Shown here: piece by piece, positions 1 to 6,220 of the stretch | How positions within the stretch are numbered: position 1 is the stretch's first letter | Layout of the letters: each line of letters begins with the position of its first letter | IMG/VR virus record: IMGVR_UViG_3300036830_000071 | Coordinates: 1 to 29,891 of that record | DNA: 29,891 bases | Reading direction: 5' to 3' (one strand) | From: a virus | Program-made: the position numbers and the translations under genes | The notes under the pieces: generated by a model | The model's input: only the letters and a program-made list of their open reading frames with translations | Databases searched by the model: none | Told to the model about the DNA's origin: nothing

Positions 1-90
1 GCATAGGGTGCCACCTTATGCATGATGCATAGGGTGCCACCTTATGCATGATGCATAGGGTGCCACCTTATGCATGATGCATAGGGTGCC
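1..90. repeat. Tandem 26-bp palindromic repeat array
   Basis: Three complete 26-bp units (1-26, 27-52, 53-78) are followed by a 12-bp partial unit (79-90), all identical where they overlap. Each unit carries a near-palindrome of 25 bp (for example 25-49): ATGCATA arm, a GGTG-C-CACC core and a TATGCAT arm, with only one mismatched pair outside the centre. There is no unique spacer between copies, so this is not a CRISPR array. The array sits upstream of the first early promoter (184-212), which suits a repressor/operator array or replication iterons. The window starts inside the array, so the real copy number is unknown. Confidence 0.9.
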
Positions 91-114
91 GGGGCTTCGT
101 GCTGTCCGGTCGCC

Positions 115-135
115 ACTGTTCAACTATTGAACAGT
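115..135. promoter_or_regulatory. 21-bp perfect inverted repeat, operator-like
   Basis: The arms ACTGTTCAA and TTGAACAGT are perfect 9-bp complements around a CTA spacer. There is no T-run on either side, so a terminator is unlikely. It lies about 50 bp upstream of the -35 box at 184 and differs in sequence from the 26-bp array. A dimeric helix-turn-helix regulator site is the simplest reading. No repressor gene for it is recognised in the window. Confidence 0.5.
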
Positions 136-183
136 CGCCACGTTGCTCCCGAAGATCAGCCGAAAGTACTAGGAACCAAACCC

Positions 184-212
184 TTGACGCCTGCGTCTCA
201 CTGACATAAGCT
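184..212 (+). promoter_or_regulatory. Putative sigma70-type early promoter
   Basis: TTGACG (184-189) and TAAGCT (207-212) are separated by 17 bp. This fits the TTGAC / TANNNT consensus of actinobacterial housekeeping promoters. It lies just upstream of the ribosome binding site AAGGAG (222-227) and ATG 233 of the first gene, with palindromic elements upstream. It probably starts the rightward early transcript. Confidence 0.55.
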
Positions 213-232
213 CAAACCAACAAGGAGACGAT

Positions 233-361
233 ATGAACCAGGTACAACGGGTACAGGAGCTGCGGAGGAGTAACGCGGCCACGGCCCAACAGGACAAGCG
301 TACGAAGCGCCAGCGGACTCGCGCGGCGGCTAAGCGGACTGCGATCAAGGAAGGTTGCTGA
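233..361 (+). CDS. Small basic protein, 42 aa
   Basis: The ATG at 233 follows AAGGAG at 222-227 at normal spacing, and the frame stays open for 42 codons to TGA at 359-361. The product is very basic: Arg and Lys dominate the second half (for example KRTKRQRTR, then AAAKRT), so it may bind nucleic acid. It is the first gene after the putative early promoter and is followed one base later by the next ATG (363), so the two are likely co-translated. I do not recognise a family. The start site and position support a real gene, but function is unknown. Confidence 0.55.
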   Translation: MNQVQRVQELRRSNAATAQQDKRTKRQRTRAAAKRTAIKEGC

Positions 362-362
362 C

Positions 363-527
363 ATGAACACGACTAACACGCGGGGCACCGGTAACGGCTC
401 TACTACCGGCCGGTTCTCTAAGCCGCTTACCGACGAACAGCGGGCCGAGCGGACCGCGGCTCAGCTGGCCGCTATCGCCAAGAGGAATATTGAGCTTGGT
501 ATTGACACGGCGCCGGACTCCGAGTAG
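363..527 (+). CDS. Small hypothetical protein, 54 aa
   Basis: ATG 363 comes one base after the stop of the upstream gene, and the frame closes at TAG 525-527. The upstream AAGGAAGG-like stretch at about 349-356 can serve as ribosome binding site. The protein begins with a low-complexity Thr/Gly/Asn stretch (TGNGSTTGRF), continues with a helical part rich in Ala, Glu and Arg (PLTDEQRAERTAAQLAAIAK), and ends acidic. I recognise no domain. Its position between the early promoter and the ParB-like gene marks it as an early gene of unknown function. Confidence 0.55.
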   Translation: MNTTNTRGTGNGSTTGRFSKPLTDEQRAERTAAQLAAIAKRNIELGIDTAPDSE

Positions 528-554
528 GCTTAGGTTTATCAACAGAGGAGCGAA

Positions 555-1301
555 GTGACAGGGATCGAAAGCGTGCGGGTCAGCGCCATGGCTGATGTCT
601 TCCCGATGATCGGGGAAGAGTGGTCGACGTTCGTGGCGGACATTGCGGCTCAGGGAGTAGTCAACCCGATCGTCTGGTCCGCTGATGGTGAGACGCTGAT
701 CGACGGCCGGAACCGGCTGCGAGCGTGGCTTGAGCTGGGGAATGATGTAGCGTCGTGCCCGTCGCGACGGCTGGCCGCGGGCGAAGACGAGTTCGCTTTC
801 ATCGTGTCCGCCAACGTCGCGCGTCGGAGTATGAACAAGGGGCAGCTAGCCATGGCGGCTGCTCGCGCGTTCCCGATCTATCAGGAGCGCGGCCGTGCTA
901 GGTTCGCGGCTTGGATCGCCCAGCGTAAAGAGGGGAATGCCGGCCCCCTGGCCGGGGGTGCCCTGGATGCGCGAGACGAGGCCGGTCAAGCGTTTAGAGT
1001 CGGGGCCAAGACGGTAGACCGGGCACGTAAGCTGCTCGCGGCTGAATCTACCGACATGACTGGACGTGTGTCGGCATTGATCTCGCTAGTGGAGCGCGGA
1101 GAACTGGCTGTGACCGTCGCGGCGGCCCAGCTTGACCTACTGAACTTCACGCCGTCGAAGCTAGACGAGCCCATGCCGACGGGTAAGTTTGACGCTGCGC
1201 TGAAGGCGGTCAAGGACTTCGACTCAGCTACTACGGCTGAACTGATACGTCTCCTGGCCGGGAAAATAGGTATGTCCGTAGCCTTGACACCCAAGGACTG
1301 A
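555..1301 (+). CDS. ParB-like DNA-binding protein
   Basis: The start is GTG 555, preceded by AGAGGAG (544-550), giving 248 aa. The N-terminal ~100 residues resemble the ParB/Spo0J N-terminal fold: an upstream strand region ending in GVVNPIV, then the signature DGRNRLRA (residues 50-57). The motif NVARRSMNKGQLAMAAA (from about residue 88) resembles the ParB segment that precedes the helix-turn-helix. A likely recognition helix lies in FRVGAKTVDRARKLLA (about residues 147-162). Known ParB proteins bind centromere-like palindromes and are CTP switches; phage relatives also act as nucleases or regulators. The 26-bp palindrome array about 450 bp upstream is a natural candidate target, but that is inference. 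No ParA partner is visible in the window. Confidence 0.75.
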   Translation: MTGIESVRVSAMADVFPMIGEEWSTFVADIAAQGVVNPIVWSADGETLIDGRNRLRAWLELGNDVASCPSRRLAAGEDEFAFIVSANVARRSMNKGQLAMAAARAFPIYQERGRARFAAWIAQRKEGNAGPLAGGALDARDEAGQAFRVGAKTVDRARKLLAAESTDMTGRVSALISLVERGELAVTVAAAQLDLLNFTPSKLDEPMPTGKFDAALKAVKDFDSATTAELIRLLAGKIGMSVALTPKD

Positions 1302-1312
1302 CCGGCTACAAT
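1284..1312 (+). promoter_or_regulatory. Near-consensus sigma70 promoter inside the end of the ParB-like gene
   Basis: TTGACA (1284-1289), a 17-bp spacer and TACAAT (1307-1312) match the bacterial consensus at 11 of 12 bases. The -35 box lies in the last codons of the ParB-like gene and the -10 box just after its stop (1299-1301). The next gene starts at 1350 after AAGGAG (1339-1344), leaving a leader of roughly 30 nt. This is the strongest promoter match I see in the window. Confidence 0.75.
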
Positions 1313-1349
1313 AGAGACATCAGCAAACGACACTAGCCAAGGAGCCAAA

Positions 1350-1535
1350 ATGCTGACCTTCGACCCGATCGACGCCGACGTCACCTTTGAGATCGACGCC
1401 GTAGCCGCCAAGAAGTACAATGATAAGAAGCTGTCCGAGTACAAGGCGCGCCTGGCTGAGGTCAACGACCCGGCTGCCCTGTGCGCCAAGTTCAACGCCG
1501 CTCAGGCCGCTCGGAGAGCGAAGCTGAATGGCTGA
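1350..1535 (+). CDS. Hypothetical protein, 61 aa
   Basis: ATG 1350 is preceded by AAGGAG (1339-1344), directly downstream of the strong promoter at 1284-1312. The 61-aa product starts with a short acidic, beta-prone part (LTFDPIDADVTFEIDA) and continues as a Lys/Ala-rich helix. It looks soluble and small. It overlaps the next gene by 8 bases. I recognise no family. Being the first gene after a near-perfect promoter, it is probably strongly expressed early in infection. Confidence 0.65.
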   Translation: MLTFDPIDADVTFEIDAVAAKKYNDKKLSEYKARLAEVNDPAALCAKFNAAQAARRAKLNG

Positions 1536-1941
1536 GTACATCGAAACCCTAGACCTGGACACCATGGACGGTAATTCCGTCCTGGTGGCCGGGTGGGACG
1601 AAGGCGACTCCGTTGAGGTTGTCCTAATCACGAAGGACACCAAGACCTGGCCGGACGACGACGGCCTAGGTAACCTCGGGCGCCCGCGCGAGCAGACTGG
1701 AATATCCAGTATCTACCTGTCGCGAGATGAGACGCTAAAACTGATCACCGCGCTGGCCACGGCCGCGTCCTGCGGCCCGACGCAGGAACAGTCGCGCATC
1801 ATGGATGCGGTAGATACGCTGCGCGCCCCGGAAGACCTGCTGATGTGGGCTACCGCGCGTACCGATGATGACAAGGCGGCCGCGCGAACCTACCTGCGAG
1901 CACAGGGACTAGACCCGGCTCTATACGAGGAGAACTCATGA
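1528..1941 (+). CDS. Hypothetical protein, 137 aa
   Basis: ATG 1528 overlaps the upstream gene by 8 bases, which suggests coupled translation. A purine-rich stretch (GGAGAGCGAAG, about 1513-1523) can act as ribosome binding site. The protein is acidic. Its first part looks beta-rich (NSVLVAGW, DSVEVVLITKDT), its middle contains SSIYLSRDETLKLITAL, and its last 40 residues look helical. I recognise no motif. It shares a promoter and operon with the 61-aa protein and with the small membrane peptides downstream. No function is assigned. Confidence 0.65.
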   Translation: MAEYIETLDLDTMDGNSVLVAGWDEGDSVEVVLITKDTKTWPDDDGLGNLGRPREQTGISSIYLSRDETLKLITALATAASCGPTQEQSRIMDAVDTLRAPEDLLMWATARTDDDKAAARTYLRAQGLDPALYEENS

Positions 1942-2054
1942 ACCGACACCGCGGACGCGCCGCACGTCTTCCTATCTACTGGTCCTGCTGGCTGTTCGTG
2001 ACTGTGTACTTGCTGACGATCATCGTAGGTCAGCTGATCCGGATGACACCATGA
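1938..2054 (+). CDS. Small single-span membrane peptide, 38 aa
   Basis: ATG 1938 overlaps the upstream TGA in an ATGA arrangement, and the frame closes at TGA 2052-2054. GAGGAG (1927-1932) is a good ribosome binding site. The product has a basic N-terminus (NRHRGRAAR) and one hydrophobic span (about residues 14-34, including WLFVTVYLLTIIVGQLI), which predicts an inner-membrane peptide with its N-terminus inside. Its stop overlaps the ATG of a second membrane peptide. The pair could be small early membrane factors such as superinfection or host-takeover proteins, but that is a guess. Confidence 0.6.
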   Translation: MNRHRGRAARLPIYWSCWLFVTVYLLTIIVGQLIRMTP

Positions 2055-2143
2055 CCCCGATGTGGCTCTTGCGCGAAGCAATCATCTGGTGTATGCTCTT
2101 CCTCATCGGCGCCTTGCTGATGTGTCTCGTACTATCAATCTAA
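2051..2143 (+). CDS. Small membrane peptide, 30 aa
   Basis: ATG 2051 overlaps the stop of the previous peptide (ATGA), and the frame ends at TAA 2141-2143. The 30-residue product is almost entirely one hydrophobic helix (AIIWCMLFLIGALLMCLVLS) after a short polar start. Translational coupling and the similar neighbour argue for a real gene despite its size. Chance cannot be fully excluded because a 30-codon open frame is weak evidence on its own. No family is recognised. Confidence 0.45.
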   Translation: MTPMWLLREAIIWCMLFLIGALLMCLVLSI

Positions 2144-2156
2144 CTCAAGGAGAAAC

Positions 2157-2561
2157 ATGAACGTGCTCAAGGTCTCGGCTGCTTCTGTCCTGTCCGTCGT
2201 GCTGGTCGGCTCGCTGGCCGCTTGTGGGACCAGCACTACCGTGTCGACTACTCCCGCCCCGTCGAGCACCTCCGCCCCCGCGCCCGCGGCGGCCAAGGCC
2301 GATTGGACCGTGGCCGCTGTATCCACCACCAAGGACAGCTTTGACAGCACGTTCGTGACCAAGTTCACCGCGACGAACAACACGTCCGCCGCTGCTACAC
2401 AGTGCTTCGACATCTCCTACATCGGCAAGAGCGGATCTGCCGACGGCACTGGCCTGGGGTGCAGCAGCACCGTCCCGGCGGGGGGCAAGGTCGTCGTCTC
2501 GTCCTTCTCGACGGACAAGTACGTCGCGGGCGACACGGTTACGGTGACCGCCAGCTTCTAG
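2157..2561 (+). CDS. Secreted lipoprotein
   Basis: ATG 2157 follows AAGGAG (2147-2152). The 134-aa product has a textbook lipoprotein signal: Lys5, a hydrophobic core (VLSVVLVGSL) and the lipobox LAAC with Cys23 as the lipidated residue. A Ser/Thr/Pro/Ala linker follows (about residues 24-46). The mature part is a beta-rich domain with two cysteines (in QCFD and GLGCSS) that could form a disulphide, resembling the small domains of actinobacterial lipoproteins. Phage-encoded early lipoproteins often block superinfection at the cell surface; that role here is inference. The neighbouring small membrane peptides support a membrane or exclusion theme. Confidence 0.75.
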   Translation: MNVLKVSAASVLSVVLVGSLAACGTSTTVSTTPAPSSTSAPAPAAAKADWTVAAVSTTKDSFDSTFVTKFTATNNTSAAATQCFDISYIGKSGSADGTGLGCSSTVPAGGKVVVSSFSTDKYVAGDTVTVTASF

Positions 2562-2578
2562 CTCTGCCGCTTGCGTGC

Positions 2579-2603
2579 CCCTGCTGTCATCCACTCAGCA
2601 GGG
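2579..2603 (+). terminator. Stem-loop after the lipoprotein gene
   Basis: CCCTGCTG (2579-2586) pairs with CAGCAGGG (2596-2603) across a 9-nt loop, in the 80-bp gap between the lipoprotein gene and the Cas4-like gene. No T-run follows. It could be an attenuator, a processing site or a weak terminator separating two transcription units. Confidence 0.35.
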
Positions 2604-2641
2604 TCGTGCTGGCCGCAGACAGCTGCCAAGTCAGGAGAGCA

Positions 2642-3391
2642 ATGGCTAACGAACGAGCAGGGACGTCCTTCAAGGGCGGGTCGCGCTTCTACACGTTCGA
2701 CGATGGTGTGCAGCACCCGGGCGTGACGTCGATTCTGAACATGCTGCCCAAGCCTTTCTTGGGTCCGTGGCAGGCGAAGATGGCGGCCGAGTGGGCGATG
2801 GACCACATGACGGTCCTGAACGATCTTGCCGAGCGTGACAAGAAAGCCGCGGTCGAGCTGATCAAGGGGAGTGCGCGGCGGTCAACCGCCGGGAGCGCGG
2901 AGTTGGGCACTGCGGTTCACGAGTATATCGAGGCTGTACTGCTCGGTAACAGCGTGCTCGATGCCGCGACTGCCGATGAGTCCCTGATGCGGGCGTCGTT
3001 CCAGGATTTCTTGAAGGACTGGAAGCCCGAGGTTGTCATCACCGAAGCGACGATCCGTAACGACACTGTCGGGTATGCGGGCAGCCTGGACGCGATCCTG
3101 AACATCGGCGGCGTCAACATCGTCGTTGACTGGAAGACGGGCAAGAGCGTCCACGAAGAGACCGCGCTCCAGCTGACCGCCTACTCACGCGCCGAGCAGC
3201 TGTCCAACGGCGACAAGCTCCCGACCGTCGAGGCAGGCGCAGTCCTGCACGTCCGACCGGACGGCTACAAGTTCCACCCGGTAAAGCTCACCGACGAAGG
3301 CTTCAGCTACTTCGTCGCGCTCCGCCACATCTTTGACTGGGAGAGCAGCAAACGCTCGTTCCTGGGCAAGCCCATCACCCCGAATAACTGA
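2642..3391 (+). CDS. Cas4/RecB-like PD-(D/E)XK exonuclease
   Basis: The start is ATG 2642 after AGGAGAG (2634-2640), giving 249 aa. An in-frame upstream extension overlaps the lipoprotein gene and lacks such a site. RecB-family nuclease motifs are visible in order: GTAVHEYIE (His93), Glu135 in VITEATI, GYAGSLD (Gly147, Asp150), VVDWKTGK (Asp163, Lys165) and QLTAYSRA (Gln177, Tyr181). These make the metal site and the Q-x-x-x-Y motif of Cas4/AddB-type nucleases. Phages carry such genes for recombination or DNA processing, often beside a gp3-like protein as here. I do not see the four-cysteine iron-sulphur cluster of true Cas4, so RecB-like exonuclease is the safer name. Confidence 0.8.
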   Translation: MANERAGTSFKGGSRFYTFDDGVQHPGVTSILNMLPKPFLGPWQAKMAAEWAMDHMTVLNDLAERDKKAAVELIKGSARRSTAGSAELGTAVHEYIEAVLLGNSVLDAATADESLMRASFQDFLKDWKPEVVITEATIRNDTVGYAGSLDAILNIGGVNIVVDWKTGKSVHEETALQLTAYSRAEQLSNGDKLPTVEAGAVLHVRPDGYKFHPVKLTDEGFSYFVALRHIFDWESSKRSFLGKPITPNN

Positions 3392-3400
3392 GGAGCAACT

Positions 3401-4030
3401 GTGGCTGTATCTGACCTGTTCGAGCCCCGCCCCGACACCAGCAAAACCCACAACGACACTGTGGGCACGTTCAGGAGTGGAGAAGTCAAGCGGGGCAAGC
3501 CGACGACCCTGCAAGCGTTCCGCGTGACCTGTGTCGATGAGGACACGGCCGAAACCATCTCGGAGGAGTTGGGCGGCGACGTCGTCGAGCACGACAACGA
3601 CAAAGAGCCTCTGCAGGTGTACACGAACGCGACGAAGGTCGCAGTAATTTTCGAGTCCATCGAATCAGGCTTCAAGCTGTGGGTGAACAACGAGTTCGTC
3701 CGCAGCTGCAATGGGCAGATCCAGACCGGCGGCGACCACGCCGGTGAGCGCTGCCCTTGTGCGGACCTGACACTCCAGGAGCGCAAGGACAGCAAGGGTG
3801 GCTGCCGTCCGAGCATTGAGGTGACCTTCCGTATCAAGTCCCTGCCCGAGCTGGGGCTGTTCAAGTTCCGTTCCAGCAGCTGGAGCCTGCTTGAGTCCGT
3901 CCAGGGTGCTGAGCGGAAGGTCGACGAGGCGCGGGACGACGACCGCAAGGTCAATGGGTCGATTGCCATTGAGCAGGTGACGACCAAGATCGGTCGGGTC
4001 CTCACGCTGCCCCGGGTTGTGGCGCAGTGA
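3401..4030 (+). CDS. phiC31 gp3-like protein, possible recombination directionality factor
   Basis: GTG 3401 follows GAGGAG (3390-3395); 209 aa. The pattern VGTFRSGEVKRGKPTTL, then an FRVTC-type strand, then LGGD, then LQVYTNATKVAVIF, then a C-x(n)-C-x-C-x(n)-C segment (GERCPCADLTLQERK to GGCRPS) and finally LGLFKFRSSSWSL resembles the gp3 family of phage phiC31 as I remember it. In phiC31, gp3 is the recombination directionality factor that binds serine integrase to trigger excision, yet relatives occur in many phages without integrase next to a Cas4-like nuclease. The four cysteines (about 118-145) may bind zinc. With no integrase in view, a general DNA-metabolism role is at least as likely. 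Confidence 0.55.
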   Translation: MAVSDLFEPRPDTSKTHNDTVGTFRSGEVKRGKPTTLQAFRVTCVDEDTAETISEELGGDVVEHDNDKEPLQVYTNATKVAVIFESIESGFKLWVNNEFVRSCNGQIQTGGDHAGERCPCADLTLQERKDSKGGCRPSIEVTFRIKSLPELGLFKFRSSSWSLLESVQGAERKVDEARDDDRKVNGSIAIEQVTTKIGRVLTLPRVVAQ

Positions 4031-4293
4031 GCTACAAGGAGCAGTTCTGGGCTCTCGTGGACGTGCGTGACGCGGTCTATTGCTGGAACTGGCAGGGCCG
4101 CACCGACGCATACGGTTATGGCCTGTACAAGGGTCAGCGGGCGCACAGGGTGTCTTTGTCCTTGTCGGGCATCCCGCTGGATGCACGCCTGGACGTGAAT
4201 CACCAGTGTGGCAACAAGTCATGTTGCAGCCCGTTCCATTTACAGCTAATGACCCACTCGGATCATAGCAGATTCACAAGGAGCGCGGCGTGA
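4027..4293 (+). CDS. HNH endonuclease (HNH_3 type)
   Basis: GTG 4027 overlaps the upstream stop (GTGA), giving 88 aa. The N-terminal half has CWNWQGRTDAYGYG (from Cys19) followed by AHRVSLSLSG with His40. The C-terminal half has VNHQCGNKSCCSP (Asn58, His59, Cys61, Cys66) and FHLQLMTHSDH. This is the compact HNH_3 fold seen in free-standing homing endonucleases, in which the His/Asn residues coordinate metal and the cysteines build a zinc knuckle. It is one of four nucleases of the HNH/endonuclease VII class in the window. It lies in an operon, so it may be mobile or may have a DNA-processing job. Confidence 0.75.
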   Translation: MSYKEQFWALVDVRDAVYCWNWQGRTDAYGYGLYKGQRAHRVSLSLSGIPLDARLDVNHQCGNKSCCSPFHLQLMTHSDHSRFTRSAA

Positions 4294-4475
4294 GCAAGAG
4301 TGCGAATTCCCGGGGCTACAAGAACGGGGACACGTTGTACTGCGCTGAGACTGGAGTGCTGCTCCGGTACAACAAGAGCGATGACGCGTGGTACAACGCT
4401 GGCTCCGAGCATTACAGCTGCTTCGGCGACCTGAACAACGGGCGTCTCTGGGAGTTCGTGGGGAGGTTCCGTTGA
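4290..4475 (+). CDS. Hypothetical protein, 61 aa
   Basis: GTG 4290 overlaps the upstream stop (GTGA), with AAGGAG at 4279-4284 as ribosome binding site. The 61-aa protein is rich in Tyr, Trp and Asn (GYKNGDTLYCAETGVLLRYNKSDDAWYN), with two cysteines (Cys18, Cys44) and a beta-prone look. I recognise no family. It is coupled to the HNH gene upstream and to a membrane peptide downstream. Confidence 0.6.
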   Translation: MSKSANSRGYKNGDTLYCAETGVLLRYNKSDDAWYNAGSEHYSCFGDLNNGRLWEFVGRFR

Positions 4476-4558
4476 AGTTCGACACGCAGGAAATGTGGCA
4501 GTTCTGGACGGCGATCGTGCTGTCCATTCTGCTCGTTGCTTTCATCGCAATTATCTAA
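4472..4558 (+). CDS. Small membrane peptide with TTG start, 28 aa
   Basis: TTG 4472 overlaps the upstream TGA (TTGA), and GGGAGG (4461-4466) is well placed as ribosome binding site. The frame closes at TAA 4556-4558. The product has a short polar head (KFDTQEMWQ) and one hydrophobic span (FWTAIVLSILLVAFIAII). An AAGGAG motif for the next gene begins right at its stop, which supports a tightly packed coding chain. It is probably real but very short; no function can be assigned. Confidence 0.45.
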   Translation: MKFDTQEMWQFWTAIVLSILLVAFIAII

Positions 4559-4567
4559 GGAGACGCT

Positions 4568-4819
4568 GTGCGCCACAACGTAGGGTTCGACTTCGGTTCG
4601 CTCATCCTCTGGCTGGTCGTGTGGTACGCGATCATCTGGCTGCTGTTCACGGCGTTTGGCCACAACCGGCGGAGCTACTGGAAGAGCGAGGACTTCCGGG
4701 ACCGCCCGGTTCGGCTGAACCGTGACGATTACAAGCGTGGATATGCCGAGGGCTATGACGATGGCCGGTACGCGGCGGACATTGCTGAGGCGGCCGCTAA
4801 GGGCACGGAATCTAGCTAG
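4568..4819 (+). CDS. Membrane-anchored small protein, 83 aa
   Basis: GTG 4568 follows AAGGAG (4557-4562). Residues ~7-30 form one strongly hydrophobic span (FGSLILWLVVWYAIIWLLFTAF), followed by a basic/polar cytoplasmic part and a Tyr/Asp/Gly-rich segment (YKRGYAEGYDDGRYAADIAEAA). This YxxGYxxGYxxGR pattern recurs in small proteins of unknown function. A terminator-like hairpin starts 9 bases after its stop, so it is the last gene of this sub-operon. The role is unknown. Confidence 0.65.
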   Translation: MRHNVGFDFGSLILWLVVWYAIIWLLFTAFGHNRRSYWKSEDFRDRPVRLNRDDYKRGYAEGYDDGRYAADIAEAAAKGTESS

Positions 4820-4827
4820 CTAGGTTC

Positions 4828-4853
4828 GGGCACGCGGGGATTCTCGCGTGCCC
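4828..4853 (+). terminator. Intrinsic terminator-like hairpin
   Basis: GGGCACGCG (4828-4836) pairs perfectly with CGCGTGCCC (4845-4853) around an 8-nt loop. It sits between the membrane protein stop (4819) and the next gene (4888). There is little U-tract after the stem, as is common for actinobacterial terminators. It may divide the early arm into two transcription units or act as a partial terminator, since I see no clear promoter just after it. Confidence 0.65.
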
Positions 4854-4887
4854 TTACCAGGCCGTCTAGGCACCTCTGAGGAGTGTC

Positions 4888-5034
4888 ATGAAGCTACTGC
4901 TCTATTGGATCCGCTGCGACTGCACAATCTGGCCCGTCACACCCCTGTACGGGCTGGGCAAGTGCGGCACATGCGACACCATTCCGCACACCGTCATGGA
5001 CGAACCTGCTACCGGAAAGGCAACGCGACTGTGA
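4888..5034 (+). CDS. Small Cys-rich protein, 48 aa
   Basis: ATG 4888 follows GAGGAG (4879-4884), and the frame ends at TGA 5032-5034. Cysteines at residues 10, 12, 27 and 30 (RCDC and KCGTC) form a C-x-C...C-x-x-C arrangement that could bind zinc. An alternative frame across the same DNA is open over a longer stretch but lacks a good start signal. Codon choice and the ribosome site favour this frame. It overlaps the next gene by GTGA. No family is assigned. Confidence 0.55.
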   Translation: MKLLLYWIRCDCTIWPVTPLYGLGKCGTCDTIPHTVMDEPATGKATRL

Positions 5035-5453
5035 TTATCGACATGCACGGAGCTGAGACCGAGCCGCACCACTCAGCGTTCTACACGGGCTTTGAGGAGC
5101 ACGAGCGGAAGCTCGCCGAATCCCGCGCCCGCGTCGAACGCGCCGCAGCGGCGGGCAACAAGGCCAGCCAGACAATCCTCGACGAGGCGAAGAACATCAT
5201 CTCCGGACCGCGCCGCGAATCCTACGGACACCCGACGCCCAACCACCAAGCAATAGCCAACCTGTTCAACGCCTTCCTCGACAACCGGCGCATGTTCGGC
5301 ACGGGCGGCCCGCTCAGCCCGCAAGAAGTAGCCACGCTCATGTGCCTGCTGAAGATCGCACGCCTCCAGTTCACGCCCGACCACCACGACTCGCTGCTCG
5401 ACGCCATCAGCTACCTCGCGCTCGTGGACGTCATGAACGAAGGGACCCCGTAA
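5031..5453 (+). CDS. DUF6378-like / MazG-like phage protein
   Basis: I place the start at GTG 5031, overlapping the upstream stop (GTGA), giving 140 aa. A longer upstream extension in this frame covers the neighbouring gene. The C-terminal ~90 residues carry the pattern ILDEAKNIISGPRRESYGHP, then LSPQEVATLMCLLKIARL, then HHDSLLDAISYLALVD. I associate this with the DUF6378 family of phage proteins. The helical layout, with Glu/Lys/Arg then D-x-x-x-D spaced acids, recalls all-alpha NTP pyrophosphohydrolases of the MazG type. A role in nucleotide-pool control is therefore possible but inferred. It is coupled by TAATG to the methylase gene. Confidence 0.65.
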   Translation: MIIDMHGAETEPHHSAFYTGFEEHERKLAESRARVERAAAAGNKASQTILDEAKNIISGPRRESYGHPTPNHQAIANLFNAFLDNRRMFGTGGPLSPQEVATLMCLLKIARLQFTPDHHDSLLDAISYLALVDVMNEGTP

Positions 5454-6220
5454 TGAAATACCAAGGCGGCAAGGCTCGGCCCGGAAAAGCCATCGCCGAA
5501 CTCCTGCGCGGCGGTCTGAAAGCGGGCACGGGATACTACGTGGAGCCCTTCCTCGGGGCCGCGGGCGTGGCTCGGCACGTCGCGCCTCACGCCGTACAAA
5601 TGGCGCTCTCTGACGTGCAAGAGGATTTGATTTACATGTGGCAGGCGCTCGCGGGCGGATGGGACCCGCCGTCTGAGATGACCGAGGAGCGCTACTACAT
5701 GTTGAGGGGCATGCGCCCGTGCCCCGAGCGCGCCTTCGCCGGGTTCGGCTGCTCCTTCAGCGGCAAATGGTGGGGCGGATACGCTAGGGACCGGGTGGGG
5801 ACACGGAACTTCGCTGCGGAGGCACGCAGGGGGCTGCTGAAGATCACTGCGGACATCCAGAGATGCCCGCGGGTCAGCTTCCGGAACCAACCCTACAGCG
5901 ACGCCTCCGTGCTGCTCGGGGACGTCGTGTACTGCGACCCGCCCTATGCCGGAACCCTGGGCTACAAGGGCGCGCCCGCATTCGATCACGAGCGATTCTG
6001 GGACTGGGCCACGCGCCTGGTGGACGAAACGCACGCCTTCGTGTTCGTGTCCGAGTTCAATGCCCCGCCCGGGTGGGTGCCCGTATGGGGCAAGGCGAGG
6101 GACGCGAGCATGCACGGCGACCCCACCAAGAATGCGGCTACCGACCAGCTCTTCTGCAAACCCGTCGTCGCCGAGATCCTTGGGCTCAAGGTGTGCGAGA
6201 CGACTCATGACTCCACGTGA
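5453..6220 (+). CDS. DNA adenine methylase (Dam/D12 class)
   Basis: ATG 5453 overlaps the upstream TAA (TAATG), giving 255 aa. Class D12 adenine-N6 methyltransferase motifs are clear: KYQGGKAR near the N-terminus (residues 2-9), the S-adenosylmethionine-binding YVEPFLGAAGV (from about residue 29), and the catalytic DPPY (Asp162-Tyr165) in VVYCDPPYAGTLGY. No restriction endonuclease partner is recognised nearby, so it is best read as an orphan methylase that protects phage DNA from host restriction or marks it for regulation. The 3' end overlaps the next gene by 14 bases. The target sequence cannot be deduced by eye. Confidence 0.88.
   Translation: MKYQGGKARPGKAIAELLRGGLKAGTGYYVEPFLGAAGVARHVAPHAVQMALSDVQEDLIYMWQALAGGWDPPSEMTEERYYMLRGMRPCPERAFAGFGCSFSGKWWGGYARDRVGTRNFAAEARRGLLKITADIQRCPRVSFRNQPYSDASVLLGDVVYCDPPYAGTLGYKGAPAFDHERFWDWATRLVDETHAFVFVSEFNAPPGWVPVWGKARDASMHGDPTKNAATDQLFCKPVVAEILGLKVCETTHDST

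Noticed and set aside
1-90. CRISPR array at the left edge
   Set aside because: The copies are directly joined without unique spacers and no cas gene set is near; the Cas4-like gene is a RecB-family phage nuclease.
4848-5030. Longer start for the DUF6378-like gene
   Set aside because: The extension overlaps the 48-aa Cys gene that has a better ribosome site; the GTGA overlap at 5031 is the usual arrangement in this genome.
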